17,741 nt of DNA from Paracoccaceae bacterium. GTDB taxonomy: Bacteria; Pseudomonadota; Alphaproteobacteria; Rhodobacterales; Rhodobacteraceae. The notes beneath the pieces were generated by a model. The model was not told the DNA's origin, ran no database searches, and saw only the letters and a program-made list of their open reading frames with translations. Positions 7,222 to 14,594 of this stretch are shown here, in pieces. The stretch lies in NCBI GenBank assembly GCA_018647275.1, contig JABGTH010000049.1, forward strand, positions 1 to 17,741, given 5' to 3'. Made by a program: the position numbers and the translations under genes. Every line of letters starts with the position of its first letter. The first letter of the stretch is position 1.

Positions 7222-9042
7222 TTAATTTTCCCACTACCATACTTCCGGTATGTAGAATGGGGAATCGCCGTAGATCGGCAGGTTTTCCGGATACTTCATC
7301 TCTTTCACATGTACGATACGGCCTGTTGTAAACTGCCAGAACGCGATCACATAGCGGCCGGTAATCAACGCGCGATCAAGACCACGTACAGCTGGGACAA
7401 AGTCATCTTTTGAGCCAGCAGCAAACATCGCATCAACAGCTGGGCTTTGTGCGCCCATTAGATTGCGACTGCACTCCATTGAAGCAGACGGGCTGCCCCA
7501 ATAAAACTGCTGCTCGTTGCCCGTTGAAAGGAACAGTGAGCGGAGGTAATATGTGACGTCAAAGTCAAACTTACCCGTGCGCTCCACGTGCTGAGCGTTG
7601 TCTACTGTTTCGACTTCAGCTGCGACATCCAGACGTTTCAGTGCACCAAGGTACAGATCAGTGATGGCCTTATGCTCTGACTTACCTTGAGCAAATAGGA
7701 TCGTCAGACTAAGGCTTTCGCCGTCAGCGTTTTGCATCATGCCATCAACTGGCTCCCAACGGGCTTTTTTGAGCAAAGCAATCGCGCTGCGAATGCCCTG
7801 ACGATTGCGTTCAGAACATCAGATACAGAAGTACGTAACCTTCCATCAGGCCTCGAGGCGTATCTGCTGCAAAAGGTGTCAACAGCTCTGCAGTACGCCC
7901 CTTTGCTTGGCCCTCTTCCATAGCATGCAGTGGGTTAGAGAAGTAGGACGTGATACGTGGCTGTGCGCCGCCTGTGAGGGCGCTATTGGTGAACTCAAAG
8001 TTGAAGGCTTGGATCAAAGCCGCGCGTACACGCCAATCATTAAACCGTGCACGGCGTGAGTTCCTAACAAAGCCGGTCATACCTGATGGCTTTTTGTGCG
8101 GGAATTCCGGTTATACAACATCACCAGCAAGGGCAAGTGGGACATCATAGCGGCTATTCCAGCGTTTAACGTTAAATTCGCGTTGTGCGGATACTTGGCC
8201 AGCTTTGAAGGCGTCTTTTTTGCGAGGTAGAGTCGCCGCAGAAGTCCAAAGTGATCTGATCGAAGTTATTTGTACCTCTGTGCAGTGGGAGGTTGGCGTC
8301 GGAACCCCAATACATTTTGTTGCGCGTTAACTGTACTGAACGGCCAGCGTCATACTTGGTGATCACATAAGGGCCAAAACCTATAGGAATGTCTGCGATT
8401 TTAGCATCTGCTAATTCTTGACCTTCCCATTGTCTTTTTTGCATGATCGAGCACATGACTGCCAAAAGCGCCAATTCACGGTTCTCTTCAGCAAAGTTAA
8501 AGCGAACGCTAGACGGTCCAGTTTTTTAAACACTTGAGATTTTGGACCACAAACCACGATAATGTTGATGTCCTTCGGTTCCCAAATTCTTAAAAATCCA
8601 TATGACATCTTCAACTTTAGTCGGAGAATCATCGGAGAATTTTGCTCCTGAGCAAAGTTTGAATTCGACCGAAGTGCGATCTTCATCTGTGTTAATTGAT
8701 TCGGCAATCAGGCCATAAAGCCTAAAAGGCTCGTCTTGTGTGCGCCCCATTAACGATTCATGTGTGAAAAAAATGAAGCTGCCAAGGAACCGTTCCTTTG
8801 GCGATATACGGGTTAAGCGAATCGAATTCGCCAGTATTTCCTATAACAATTGCACCACCTTTGGGTGCATCAGAGTTTGCGTAGGGTAGGGACACAAAAT
8901 CCTGTGGTAGAATAGGTTCACCATACATAGCTATGCCATGAGCCGATTCTGCATGCGCTGCAGAATCGATAAGAATCGCTGCCGTTGTATGTATTGAGGC
9001 TGCGTAAACCCCTCTAAATTTTTGGAAAAATACTGATCTCAT
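7222..9042 (-). pseudogene. Decayed periplasmic peptide-binding protein gene (YejA-like, SBP family 5)
   Basis: Joined across its breaks, the minus strand encodes a near full-length extracellular solute-binding protein of the oligopeptide/YejA type: HGIAMYGEP at the mature N-terminus, DSLNPYIAKGT, ESLMGRTQDEPF, NNFDQITLDF, NDWRVRAALIQAFNFEF, GGAQPRITSYFSN, NLPIYGDSPFYIPEVW at the end. An intact relative would bind peptides for an ABC importer. Lesions seen: a +1 shift in a T7 run (A7 on the plus strand, 8767-8773); TAA at 8526-8528 where reading continues in the same frame as KTGPSSVRFNF; a +1 shift in an A6 run (T6 at 8216-8221); TAA at 8111-8113 with the frame continuing PEFPHKKPSG; and two missing bases near 7827 and 7816. 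A TAG at 7234-7236 is followed by Trp-Glu-Asn and TAA, so the last stop may also be a mutation. The 5' end is taken as ATG 9042, beginning a degraded signal peptide. No permease or ATPase gene is adjacent. Confidence 0.9.
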
Positions 9043-9119
9043 TTGTGCAACAATCCCTTTACGCCCTTGTTTTATTACCACCTGGCGCAATTGCACTGAC
9101 ATGCAAGGCGAAATTTTTA

Positions 9120-9131
9120 GCTTGGCCAAGC
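9120..9131. repeat. 12-bp perfect palindrome over the candidate sRNA -35 box
   Basis: GCTTGGCCAAGC reads identically on both strands and covers the TTGGCC used as the -35 element of the plus-strand promoter. It also lies upstream of the decayed binding-protein gene. A regulator site is plausible; no particular regulator family can be named. Confidence 0.35.
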
Positions 9132-9150
9132 ACCGCCAAAGGTTTATAAA
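9122..9150 (+). promoter_or_regulatory. Plus-strand promoter of candidate small RNA
   Basis: TTGGCC (9122-9127) and TATAAA (9145-9150) are separated by 17 bp. The -10 matches consensus at five of six positions and the -35 at three, including the TTG core. Predicted start is near 9157. No protein gene follows for more than 5 kb on this strand except a doubtful 38-codon frame, while an intrinsic terminator follows at once. Confidence 0.5.
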
Positions 9151-9156
9151 GTCTCT

Positions 9157-9232
9157 ACTGCTCGATAGGTTTCTTGCCTGTATGAAACCTGCCTCAATAA
9201 CTTTACGCCAGCCTCGTGCTGGCGTTTTTTTT
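9157..9232 (+). ncRNA. Candidate small RNA of about 75 nt
   Basis: Between the promoter at 9122-9150 and the terminator at 9205-9232 lies a short transcript unit with no coding capacity. Its 5' part can form a hairpin of AGGTTTC (9167-9173) with GAAACCT (9184-9190) around a 10-nt loop TTGCCTGTAT; a single-stranded linker GCCTCAATAACTTT follows, then the terminator stem. This promoter-hairpin-linker-terminator plan is that of a typical trans-acting bacterial sRNA; the linker and the loop are the natural pairing regions. It starts 115 bp upstream of the decayed binding-protein gene, on the opposite strand, so it could once have been linked to it. I do not recognise the family. The alternative is the leftover end of a lost plus-strand gene, but the good promoter speaks against that. 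Confidence 0.5.
9205..9232 (+). terminator. Strong rho-independent terminator
   Basis: ACGCCAGC (9205-9212) pairs perfectly with GCTGGCGT (9218-9225) around the 5-nt loop CTCGT, followed by an uninterrupted run of eight T (9225-9232). On the minus strand the stem is not followed by a T run, so it works in the plus direction only. No plus-strand gene ends here, which is what points to a small RNA. Confidence 0.85.
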
Positions 9233-9246
9233 GGCCTATCGGGATT

Positions 9247-9363
9247 ATGGTTGAGTGCAATTTAACTAAGATGCTTGAGCCGCGTAATGGCCAATTGGCG
9301 TTAGGCGGAAAGTCCGGTTCACGACCTATTAGGATCCAGTCTGGGACGGCGTTATTCGAATAG
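9247..9363 (+). CDS. Doubtful 38-residue open reading frame
   Basis: ATG at 9247 opens 38 codons ending in TAG at 9361-9363, with CGGGATT just ahead as a poor ribosome-binding site. The product would begin MVECNLTKML and end SGTALFE; it is soluble-looking with no recognised motif. It lies right after a strong terminator and has no visible promoter of its own, so it may be chance. The region also holds two perfect 10-bp palindromes, GCCAATTGGC (9290-9299) and TATTCGAATA (9353-9362). Nothing else is recognisable between the terminator and the DUF502 gene. Confidence 0.12.
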   Translation: MVECNLTKMLEPRNGQLALGGKSGSRPIRIQSGTALFE

Positions 9364-9379
9364 CTCGACAGGAGGCACC

Positions 9380-10087
9380 TTAAACTTTGGGTTCTGTCGG
9401 GTCTTTTGCATTGGGGTAGACCAGCCCTGCAGAGATCACCAACTTTGCGGCGTCTTCAACACTCATGTCTAGCTCGATCACATCCTTTGCTGGAACGAAC
9501 AACAAGAACCCAGAAGTAGGATTTGGTGTTGTCGGTAAGAAGATCGACATAGCGCCACCATCTTTACCCGCGCGGTCAGAAATTTCAGCCTTCGCAGTAG
9601 TAGAGATAAAACCGATAGCCCAAATCCCTTTGCGCGGGTATTCGATCAAACAGGCTTTTTCAAACGAGCGCTCGGTTTGGGCAAATACTGTTTCAGAGAT
9701 CTGTTTGATGCCTGAATAGATTGAGCGCACAACCGGCGTACGTTCAACGATGCCTTCAGCAAAACGTATCAGCGAGCGCCCCATAAAGCCTTTGGCCATC
9801 CAGCCAACGATGATTGTGAACACCAAGAATATAACAACACCGATGCCGCGCACATCGATCTGGACATCACGCTCTAACCCAAGCAAGTCTTGGATCATCT
9901 TGTCGGGTTGGTATGAATTAGGGACCCAAGGCAGGACCGCACCATCAATCCAACCGACAACGCTCCAGATTAACCAAACCGTAAGCCAAACGGGGGCAAT
10001 AACCACCAATCCGGTCAAAAACGAAGATCGAAGGCGTGCAAGTAAGCTAGCGCGGCGAGGTGTTTCTAAATCGAATGGGGTGTTCAT
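9380..10087 (-). CDS. DUF502 family membrane protein
   Basis: A 235-residue protein of the conserved DUF502 family, function unknown. A charged N-terminus is followed by a first membrane segment (SFLTGLVVIAPVWLTVWLIW, residues about 22-41), a short loop, and a second (VVIFLVFTIIVGWMAKGF, about 83-100). The family signature RFAEGIVERTPVVRSIYSGI follows directly, then a soluble beta-rich domain ending GLVYPNAKDP. Length is usual for the family. It is the last gene of the minus-strand run DUF4198-psuK-psuG-DUF502, 75 bp after psuG, so co-transcription is possible but not shown. The ATG at 10087 gives a good basic N-terminus before the first helix. Confidence 0.9.
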   Translation of the reverse strand: MNTPFDLETPRRASLLARLRSSFLTGLVVIAPVWLTVWLIWSVVGWIDGAVLPWVPNSYQPDKMIQDLLGLERDVQIDVRGIGVVIFLVFTIIVGWMAKGFMGRSLIRFAEGIVERTPVVRSIYSGIKQISETVFAQTERSFEKACLIEYPRKGIWAIGFISTTAKAEISDRAGKDGGAMSIFLPTTPNPTSGFLLFVPAKDVIELDMSVEDAAKLVISAGLVYPNAKDPTEPKV

Positions 10088-10162
10088 GGTGTGTCCGATA
10101 TAATTTGTCGTTCTAGGTAGGCGCTTTGATCTGATGCTACAATGGTTGGCTGCAATTTCGAG

Positions 10163-11080
10163 TTATTTTGTAGAGTAATCGGCTAAATGTTTGGCTATTC
10201 CTGCCGCTAACTTCGCATTGTTACGCACCAGTGCAATATTAGCTTCGAGGGATTTGCCCTCGGTTAACTCAAAAATGCGTTGCAACAAGTAAGGGGTTAC
10301 GGCTTTACCCGCGATGCCAAAGGCATCTGCATCTGCCTGAGCTCGCGCAATAATTGGGGCCAGAACTTCGGCACTGATCTCTGCGTCTTTTGGGATTGGG
10401 TTCCCAATTAATTGACCGCCAGGCACTCTCATTTCACCGCGTAGCCTATGGGCCGCAGCGATTTGCGCTGGATCGTCCATACGCAAGGGGGCTGGCAGTC
10501 CGCTTTCGCGAGACCAGAATGCGGGCATGTCATCTTGGCCATATGCGATGACTGGGACGCCTTGAGTTTCGAGAACCTCAAGTGTCTTGGGGATATCAAG
10601 GATCGCCTTGGCACCGGCGGCCACAACCGTCACAGGCGTTTGTGCCAATTCCATCAAATCGGCCGAGATATCAAAGCTAAGCTCAGCGCCTTTATGAACG
10701 CCACCAATACCACCCGTTGCGAAGACGTGAATACCAGCCAAATGGGCGGCGATCATTGTTGCAGCAACCGTTGTGGCACCTGTGCCGTCAGTTGCAATGC
10801 ACGCGGCCATATCTGCGCGTGAAAGCTTGGCGACGCCTTTGGCTTTGGCCAAAGCCTCAAGTTCAGCATCGTCTAAACCAACTCGCAGTGTGCCGTTCAA
10901 CACTGCCATCGTTGCGGGAACAGCACCAGCGGCACGTACATCCGCTTCGACCTGACGCGCAACTTCTAGGTTTTGGGGATAGGGCATCCCATGCGTAATG
11001 ATCGTACTTTCTAATGCAACCACCGGGGTTCCTTCGGCTTGCGCTTTTGCCACTTCAGCAGATGGGGTGAATAGTGTCAT
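10163..11080 (-). CDS. psuG: Pseudouridine-5'-phosphate glycosidase
   Basis: PsuG cleaves the C-C glycosidic bond of pseudouridine 5'-phosphate to uracil and ribose 5-phosphate, in the cytoplasm. The 305 residues match the usual family length. Visible family elements are ALESTIITHGMPYPQN (Glu24), KLSRAD (Lys85), TGGIGGVHKGAELSFDISADL (Asp137/Asp141) and AGAKAILDIPKT (Lys158), in positions that fit the E. coli catalytic Glu, Asp and Schiff-base lysine; the C-terminal SLEANIALVRNNAKLAA carries the conserved Asn pair. The start codon overlaps the psuK stop as TAATG, with GGAG about nine bases ahead, which indicates translational coupling. The IndA (indigoidine-associated) annotation is the same family and less fitting beside a PfkB kinase. 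Confidence 0.95.
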   Translation of the reverse strand: MTLFTPSAEVAKAQAEGTPVVALESTIITHGMPYPQNLEVARQVEADVRAAGAVPATMAVLNGTLRVGLDDAELEALAKAKGVAKLSRADMAACIATDGTGATTVAATMIAAHLAGIHVFATGGIGGVHKGAELSFDISADLMELAQTPVTVVAAGAKAILDIPKTLEVLETQGVPVIAYGQDDMPAFWSRESGLPAPLRMDDPAQIAAAHRLRGEMRVPGGQLIGNPIPKDAEISAEVLAPIIARAQADADAFGIAGKAVTPYLLQRIFELTEGKSLEANIALVRNNAKLAAGIAKHLADYSTK

Positions 11081-11970
11081 TATACAGGTTCTCCAGAAAC
11101 ATAGGTGGCTGCTGACTTAAGGGCTTTGTTTAAGGCAGTCTTGCGGTCCGCACCACGGGATTCCGCTGCAATGTGAGCGGCCATAAATGTATCGCCTGCG
11201 CCCGTTATGCGGGCCACCAGCACTTGCGGTGGTGTTTGACTAATGATTTCATTATCCGTGCCTTCGCTGGCGTCTGATCCACCATTGGTCACCAGAACAC
11301 GTGCGGCACCTTTTGCCAGCAGTGCAGCAGCGGCGTCGCTGGATGATGTGAATGTCGTTTGGCAAAGGAGGCCAGCTTCCTCCAAATTAACATAGAGTGT
11401 GCCGCGACCTGCGTGGAGAAAAGGCAACAGGCGTTCTGCCTTGCCAGGAGAGGCAGGGGCGACGCGTAGGTCTGCCTTGATAAGGGAGAGATCGTTGGCA
11501 ATCTCTGACAACAGCTCGACCGTCAAGTTGCCGTCCAGTGCAATCAGCCCATCAAAAAGGTGATCTGGGTCCGCTAAGGTGCCATCGGAAAGGGGGCGCA
11601 AAATCTTTGCGCCAGCAGCTTCTAACGAATGCGCATCAGCGATAGCGGCAATTAGGCCATTAGCACCTTCTACGGCCATATAACTGTCAGTTGGCAAATC
11701 CTCGGATCGGTAGATCGTGTCGGTGATCATGCCACGTGCTGCGCAAGCGGCCATCAGTTCATCACCTTCTGCGTCGCGCCCAAGTGCGGTCAGAAGCGCT
11801 GGCGTCATTCCAAAGCGTGCCAGTGTCATAGCGATGTTCATTGCAACGCCGCCCGGCAGGCGGGTTATACGTCCGGGCACATCAAAGCCTTGGCGCATTG
11901 CGCGGGACGATCGGCCAATGACGTCCCAAAGAACGCTGCCAATGCATAAGATATCAGGTTGTTTGTTCAT
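11080..11970 (-). CDS. psuK: PfkB-family sugar kinase, probable pseudouridine kinase
   Basis: A 296-residue ribokinase-type kinase. The N-terminus DILCIGSVLWDVIGRS and the PGGVAMNIAMTLARFG substrate loop belong to the PfkB family; the C-terminal signature ARITGAGDTFMAAHIA contains the anion hole and the catalytic Asp. Tight coupling to psuG makes pseudouridine the likely substrate, phosphorylated at the 5' position before PsuG splits it. The frame stays open 46 codons upstream to 12108, but that would overlap the DUF4198 gene and does not look like the family; the ATG at 11970 (MNKQPDILC) begins right at the first strand. It lies 46 bp after the DUF4198 stop. No strong Shine-Dalgarno is visible. 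The substrate is inferred from context, not from residues. Confidence 0.88.
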   Translation of the reverse strand: MNKQPDILCIGSVLWDVIGRSSRAMRQGFDVPGRITRLPGGVAMNIAMTLARFGMTPALLTALGRDAEGDELMAACAARGMITDTIYRSEDLPTDSYMAVEGANGLIAAIADAHSLEAAGAKILRPLSDGTLADPDHLFDGLIALDGNLTVELLSEIANDLSLIKADLRVAPASPGKAERLLPFLHAGRGTLYVNLEEAGLLCQTTFTSSSDAAAALLAKGAARVLVTNGGSDASEGTDNEIISQTPPQVLVARITGAGDTFMAAHIAAESRGADRKTALNKALKSAATYVSGEPV

Positions 11971-12016
11971 GTGAATAGTCTTGGACTGTGACGCCGACAG
12001 GCGCAAGGCGATCTGC

Positions 12017-12817
12017 TTATTTTGGAACCTGAAACGTGAGTGCTGCCCATAGTGTTTGCCAAACCGCTTTGTCGTCTTTGGTGTGGGGCTGCAAAACAAC
12101 GGCGTCAAATAGGTACGTGTGCGCTGATTTCACGGGAATTTGCGCAATGCCGTTGTCATCAGTTTGGTGCAGAGTGATCGAAACTGTTTCGTCAGGTGCA
12201 CGTTCAAAAACTTCAACCTGTGTATTCTGGCGTGGCGTGTTTTCAAAGAGAAGTTGGACCTGCATATTGCCATCAAAACCATCGCCGTAGGGATTGCTTA
12301 GGGCGACAAACTCGGTTTCCATACCATAGTTTTGGTCCGATCCATCTCCCGAACCAACAGCAATCAGTGCTTTGACGTGTCGGGTATAACTCTCTCTGAA
12401 GTTCTCGCTTGGCCAGCCAGCAGCTTTGTGATCGGCTTCCGCATTCTTGAAATCCTTATGTGCTGCAAACTTTGCGAACTTTGCCCATTCTTTGTATTTT
12501 ATCGCCGCTGGTGTTGTTTCGTGTAAGATAACCAGCAATCCATCTTGATCAACGCTTGTGGTCAATGCCGGTTGATCACCGGAGCGTCCTTGCGCAGGCG
12601 TTAACACGTCGCCTTGCACCAATTCAAAGCGTGAAAATTGTTTTTCAAAATACGAAAGCCTTGAACCAACGAAGTTTTGACCATTCTTTAGGTCAATCTC
12701 CATAATCTCGCCGTTTTCCACTTGAAACTTCTGCGGTTCAATCCAAAACTCGTGTGAAAAGGCGCTCGTCGCGGATAGACTGAGGGTTACAGCAAGAACA
12801 AGATGGGACAACTTCAT
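12017..12817 (-). CDS. DUF4198 periplasmic protein, possible metal-uptake component
   Basis: A 266-residue protein with a clear signal peptide (MKLSHLVLAVTLSLSATSAF, cleavage near SAFS-HEFW). The mature protein begins HEFWIEP, the characteristic opening of DUF4198 / COG5266 proteins, a group annotated as periplasmic parts of Co/Ni transport. The rest is beta-rich, with an Ig-like segment (VEVFERAPDETVSITLHQTDDNG) near residues 205-230 and a C-terminal WAALTFQVPK. The N-terminal His of the mature form could be a metal ligand; that is inference. It is divergent from a HupE/UreJ-type permease, the expected membrane partner, and the two ATGs share the tetranucleotide CATG. Downstream it is followed by psuK after 46 bp. 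Exact role unproven. Confidence 0.82.
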   Translation of the reverse strand: MKLSHLVLAVTLSLSATSAFSHEFWIEPQKFQVENGEIMEIDLKNGQNFVGSRLSYFEKQFSRFELVQGDVLTPAQGRSGDQPALTTSVDQDGLLVILHETTPAAIKYKEWAKFAKFAAHKDFKNAEADHKAAGWPSENFRESYTRHVKALIAVGSGDGSDQNYGMETEFVALSNPYGDGFDGNMQVQLLFENTPRQNTQVEVFERAPDETVSITLHQTDDNGIAQIPVKSAHTYLFDAVVLQPHTKDDKAVWQTLWAALTFQVPK

Positions 12818-13958
12818 GACGAGAGCTTTCTATTGGTTAACACTCAAGCTGCGCTTTGTAGTGCTGATGTCAAGCTTACTTGTCTCAGGTGCCACATTTG
12901 TGAGTGCGCACGAGACAGTGCCAACCATTGCAGACCTAGAAGTTGTGGAAGGTAATCTTACGTTTGCGATGCGTCTGAATGTCGAAGCTTTCTTGGCTGG
13001 TATTAACCTCGATGTAGTTACAGATACTGACGAAGCCGATGAGGCTGAAAGTTACGACGCGCTGCGTAAATTGAACGCTGCGGAGATCGAGGGGCGTTTG
13101 CCTGGGATTATCAATGGTTTCAACGCGACACCGCTGGTTGCGGTCGATGATCAGGCCGTTGCCCTCACTATTTCGAACTTCGAGCTAGCGATTATGCCCG
13201 ATTTCGAACAACCCCGTATTTCCACACTGGCGCTGAGCGGGGTTGTGCCAGCAAGCGCAGGTGAGGTGATCATTAATTGGCCCACTGGACGCGGTGCATT
13301 GGTATTGCGTCAACAAGGAGTGGAGGCACCCTTCACGGGATACGTTGATCCGGGTACTTCTAGCCCATCGATATTGATCGCAGGTGGCGGCGAATCGACC
13401 GCGTGGGAAACATTCACCGCATATATTCCCGTCGGATTTGACCATATTTTACCTAAAGGTCTTGATCACATCCTGTTTGTTTTAGGGTTGTTCTTTCTAA
13501 GCACACGAATGCGTCCACTGGTCTGGCAGATCAGTGCCTTTACGCTTGCGCACACTGTTACGCTCGCATTGGGCGCGATGGGCTGGGTCAACGTACCTGG
13601 TAGTATTGTTGAGCCACTTATTGCAGCGTCCATCGTCTACGTTGCTGTCGAAAACATCTTTGCCAAAGGATTGAATCAGTGGCGTACGTTTGTGATTTTC
13701 GGGTTTGGCCTATTGCACGGACTTGGTTTTGCGTCCGTGTTGGGCGAGTTTGGTTTGCCTGACGGACAATTTATTCCTGCATTGATTGCGTTCAACATTG
13801 GCGTGGAATTGGGCCAACTCACAGTTATCGCGCTGGCATTCCTAGCCGTTGGATGGTTCGCACGCAAATCATGGTACAGGGCAGGGATCGCGATCCCTGC
13901 ATCCTGCATCATTGCAGCTGTTGGTGCATTTTGGTGTATAGAACGTGTGTTCTTTTAA
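12816..13958 (+). CDS. HupE/UreJ-family membrane protein, probable metal permease
   Basis: A 380-residue protein with a signal sequence (basic MTRAFYWLTLKLR, hydrophobic core, FVSA before HETVPT), a periplasmic domain of about 170 residues, and then about seven membrane helices from residue 205 on. The membrane part carries the family motifs FDHILPKGLDHILFVLGLFF, FTLAHTVTLAL and FGLLHGLGFASVLGEFGL; their His and Asp residues inside or next to helices are the presumed Ni/Co ligands. This is the long HupE_2 form, not the short hydrogenase-linked HupE; no hydrogenase or urease genes are nearby. The start at 12816 is supported because the next Met (12867) would remove the basic part of the signal peptide; a weak GGGA stands 8 nt before it. 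It is paired divergently with the DUF4198 gene. Confidence 0.87.
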   Translation: MTRAFYWLTLKLRFVVLMSSLLVSGATFVSAHETVPTIADLEVVEGNLTFAMRLNVEAFLAGINLDVVTDTDEADEAESYDALRKLNAAEIEGRLPGIINGFNATPLVAVDDQAVALTISNFELAIMPDFEQPRISTLALSGVVPASAGEVIINWPTGRGALVLRQQGVEAPFTGYVDPGTSSPSILIAGGGESTAWETFTAYIPVGFDHILPKGLDHILFVLGLFFLSTRMRPLVWQISAFTLAHTVTLALGAMGWVNVPGSIVEPLIAASIVYVAVENIFAKGLNQWRTFVIFGFGLLHGLGFASVLGEFGLPDGQFIPALIAFNIGVELGQLTVIALAFLAVGWFARKSWYRAGIAIPASCIIAAVGAFWCIERVFF

Positions 13959-13961
13959 GGT

Positions 13962-14594
13962 TTAGGACATCGCTTCGCGTAAAGTCGTGAGGGCCGCAAC
14001 CGGATCATCCGTTGACCAGATCTCATCTCCAATAGCAAAAAAGTCTGTCATTGGGGTGAGCGTTTTGATCATTTCAAGGTTCAGCAAGCCCTCAGCAACC
14101 ACCGGTACTTCGATGACTTCGGACCACCACTCGAACAGACCGGTTTCGGCAAAGCTGCCGTCGCCCAATGTGCTTTCTCGTACAGGGCCAAAGCAGACGT
14201 AATCCGCACCAGCCTCGCCAGCCCCCATGCCATCATGGCGTGACGTTGAACTGTGAACACCAACAATAGCGTCAGGGCCCAGTTCTTTGCGGGCATAACG
14301 CACTTGGTGAGCACCATCACTCAAGTGAACACCATCAAGGCCAAGGCGTTCAACCAATGGAATATGGTCTTCGATTAACAATGCAACATCTCTGGCATGT
14401 GTGACTTCGCGCAGGGCATCTGCCGCCTTGGACAAGCGTTGCTCATCTTGAGAGGCCATAGCCATACGCACGCAGGCTATAGGGTGTGCGTCTAAAACGC
14501 TGGCCAATAGGTTGGGAAACACGTCCAGTTCAAACTCTGCGGGAGTGATAAGATACAGCTGTGGTTGGTCGGGTTGTGTGTCTTTGGCGGCCAT
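13962..14594 (-). CDS. ThiE-like (thiamine-phosphate synthase superfamily) protein
   Basis: A 210-residue TIM-barrel protein of the thiamine phosphate synthase superfamily. Family-like stretches are LYLITP near the N-terminus, IEDHIPLVERLGLDGVHLSDG, IVGVHSSTSRHDGMGAGEAGADYVCFGPV, and VPVVAEGLLN. Several active-site residues of genuine ThiE are altered: the Q-x-R-x-K strand reads CVRMAM, the N-D pair before the GVHL strand reads E-D, and the T-x-T-K pyrophosphate loop after GP reads ESTLGDGS. It may therefore be a paralogue with another job and not the housekeeping ThiE. AAGGA about eight bases ahead of the ATG at 14594 is a good ribosome-binding site. It is divergent from trmJ across 158 bp and converges on hupE with a 3-bp gap. 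Confidence 0.75.
   Translation of the reverse strand: MAAKDTQPDQPQLYLITPAEFELDVFPNLLASVLDAHPIACVRMAMASQDEQRLSKAADALREVTHARDVALLIEDHIPLVERLGLDGVHLSDGAHQVRYARKELGPDAIVGVHSSTSRHDGMGAGEAGADYVCFGPVRESTLGDGSFAETGLFEWWSEVIEVPVVAEGLLNLEMIKTLTPMTDFFAIGDEIWSTDDPVAALTTLREAMS

Noticed and set aside
8216..8773. Treating the breaks in the binding-protein gene as sequencing errors.
   Set aside because: Homopolymer errors could explain two of them, but not the two in-frame TAA codons or the paired losses near 7816 and 7827.
9304..9317. GGCGGAAAGTCCGG resembles the conserved GGAAAGTCCGG element of RNase P RNA.
   Set aside because: An RNase P RNA needs roughly 350-400 nt with further conserved blocks; the gap is only about 150 bp and none of the other blocks is present.
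9306..9330. GGTTCACGACC looks like a tRNA T-loop.
   Set aside because: The flanking bases do not pair into a T stem, and no acceptor, D or anticodon arm can be built around it.
11971..12108. An N-terminal extension of PsuK by 46 residues.
   Set aside because: It would overlap the end of the DUF4198 gene; PfkB kinases normally start a few residues before the first strand, as the ATG at 11970 does.
13940..13956. AGAAC/GTTCT stem followed by TTTT at the end of the HupE gene as a terminator.
   Set aside because: Only a 5-bp A/T-rich stem and four T, lying inside coding sequence; too weak to call.
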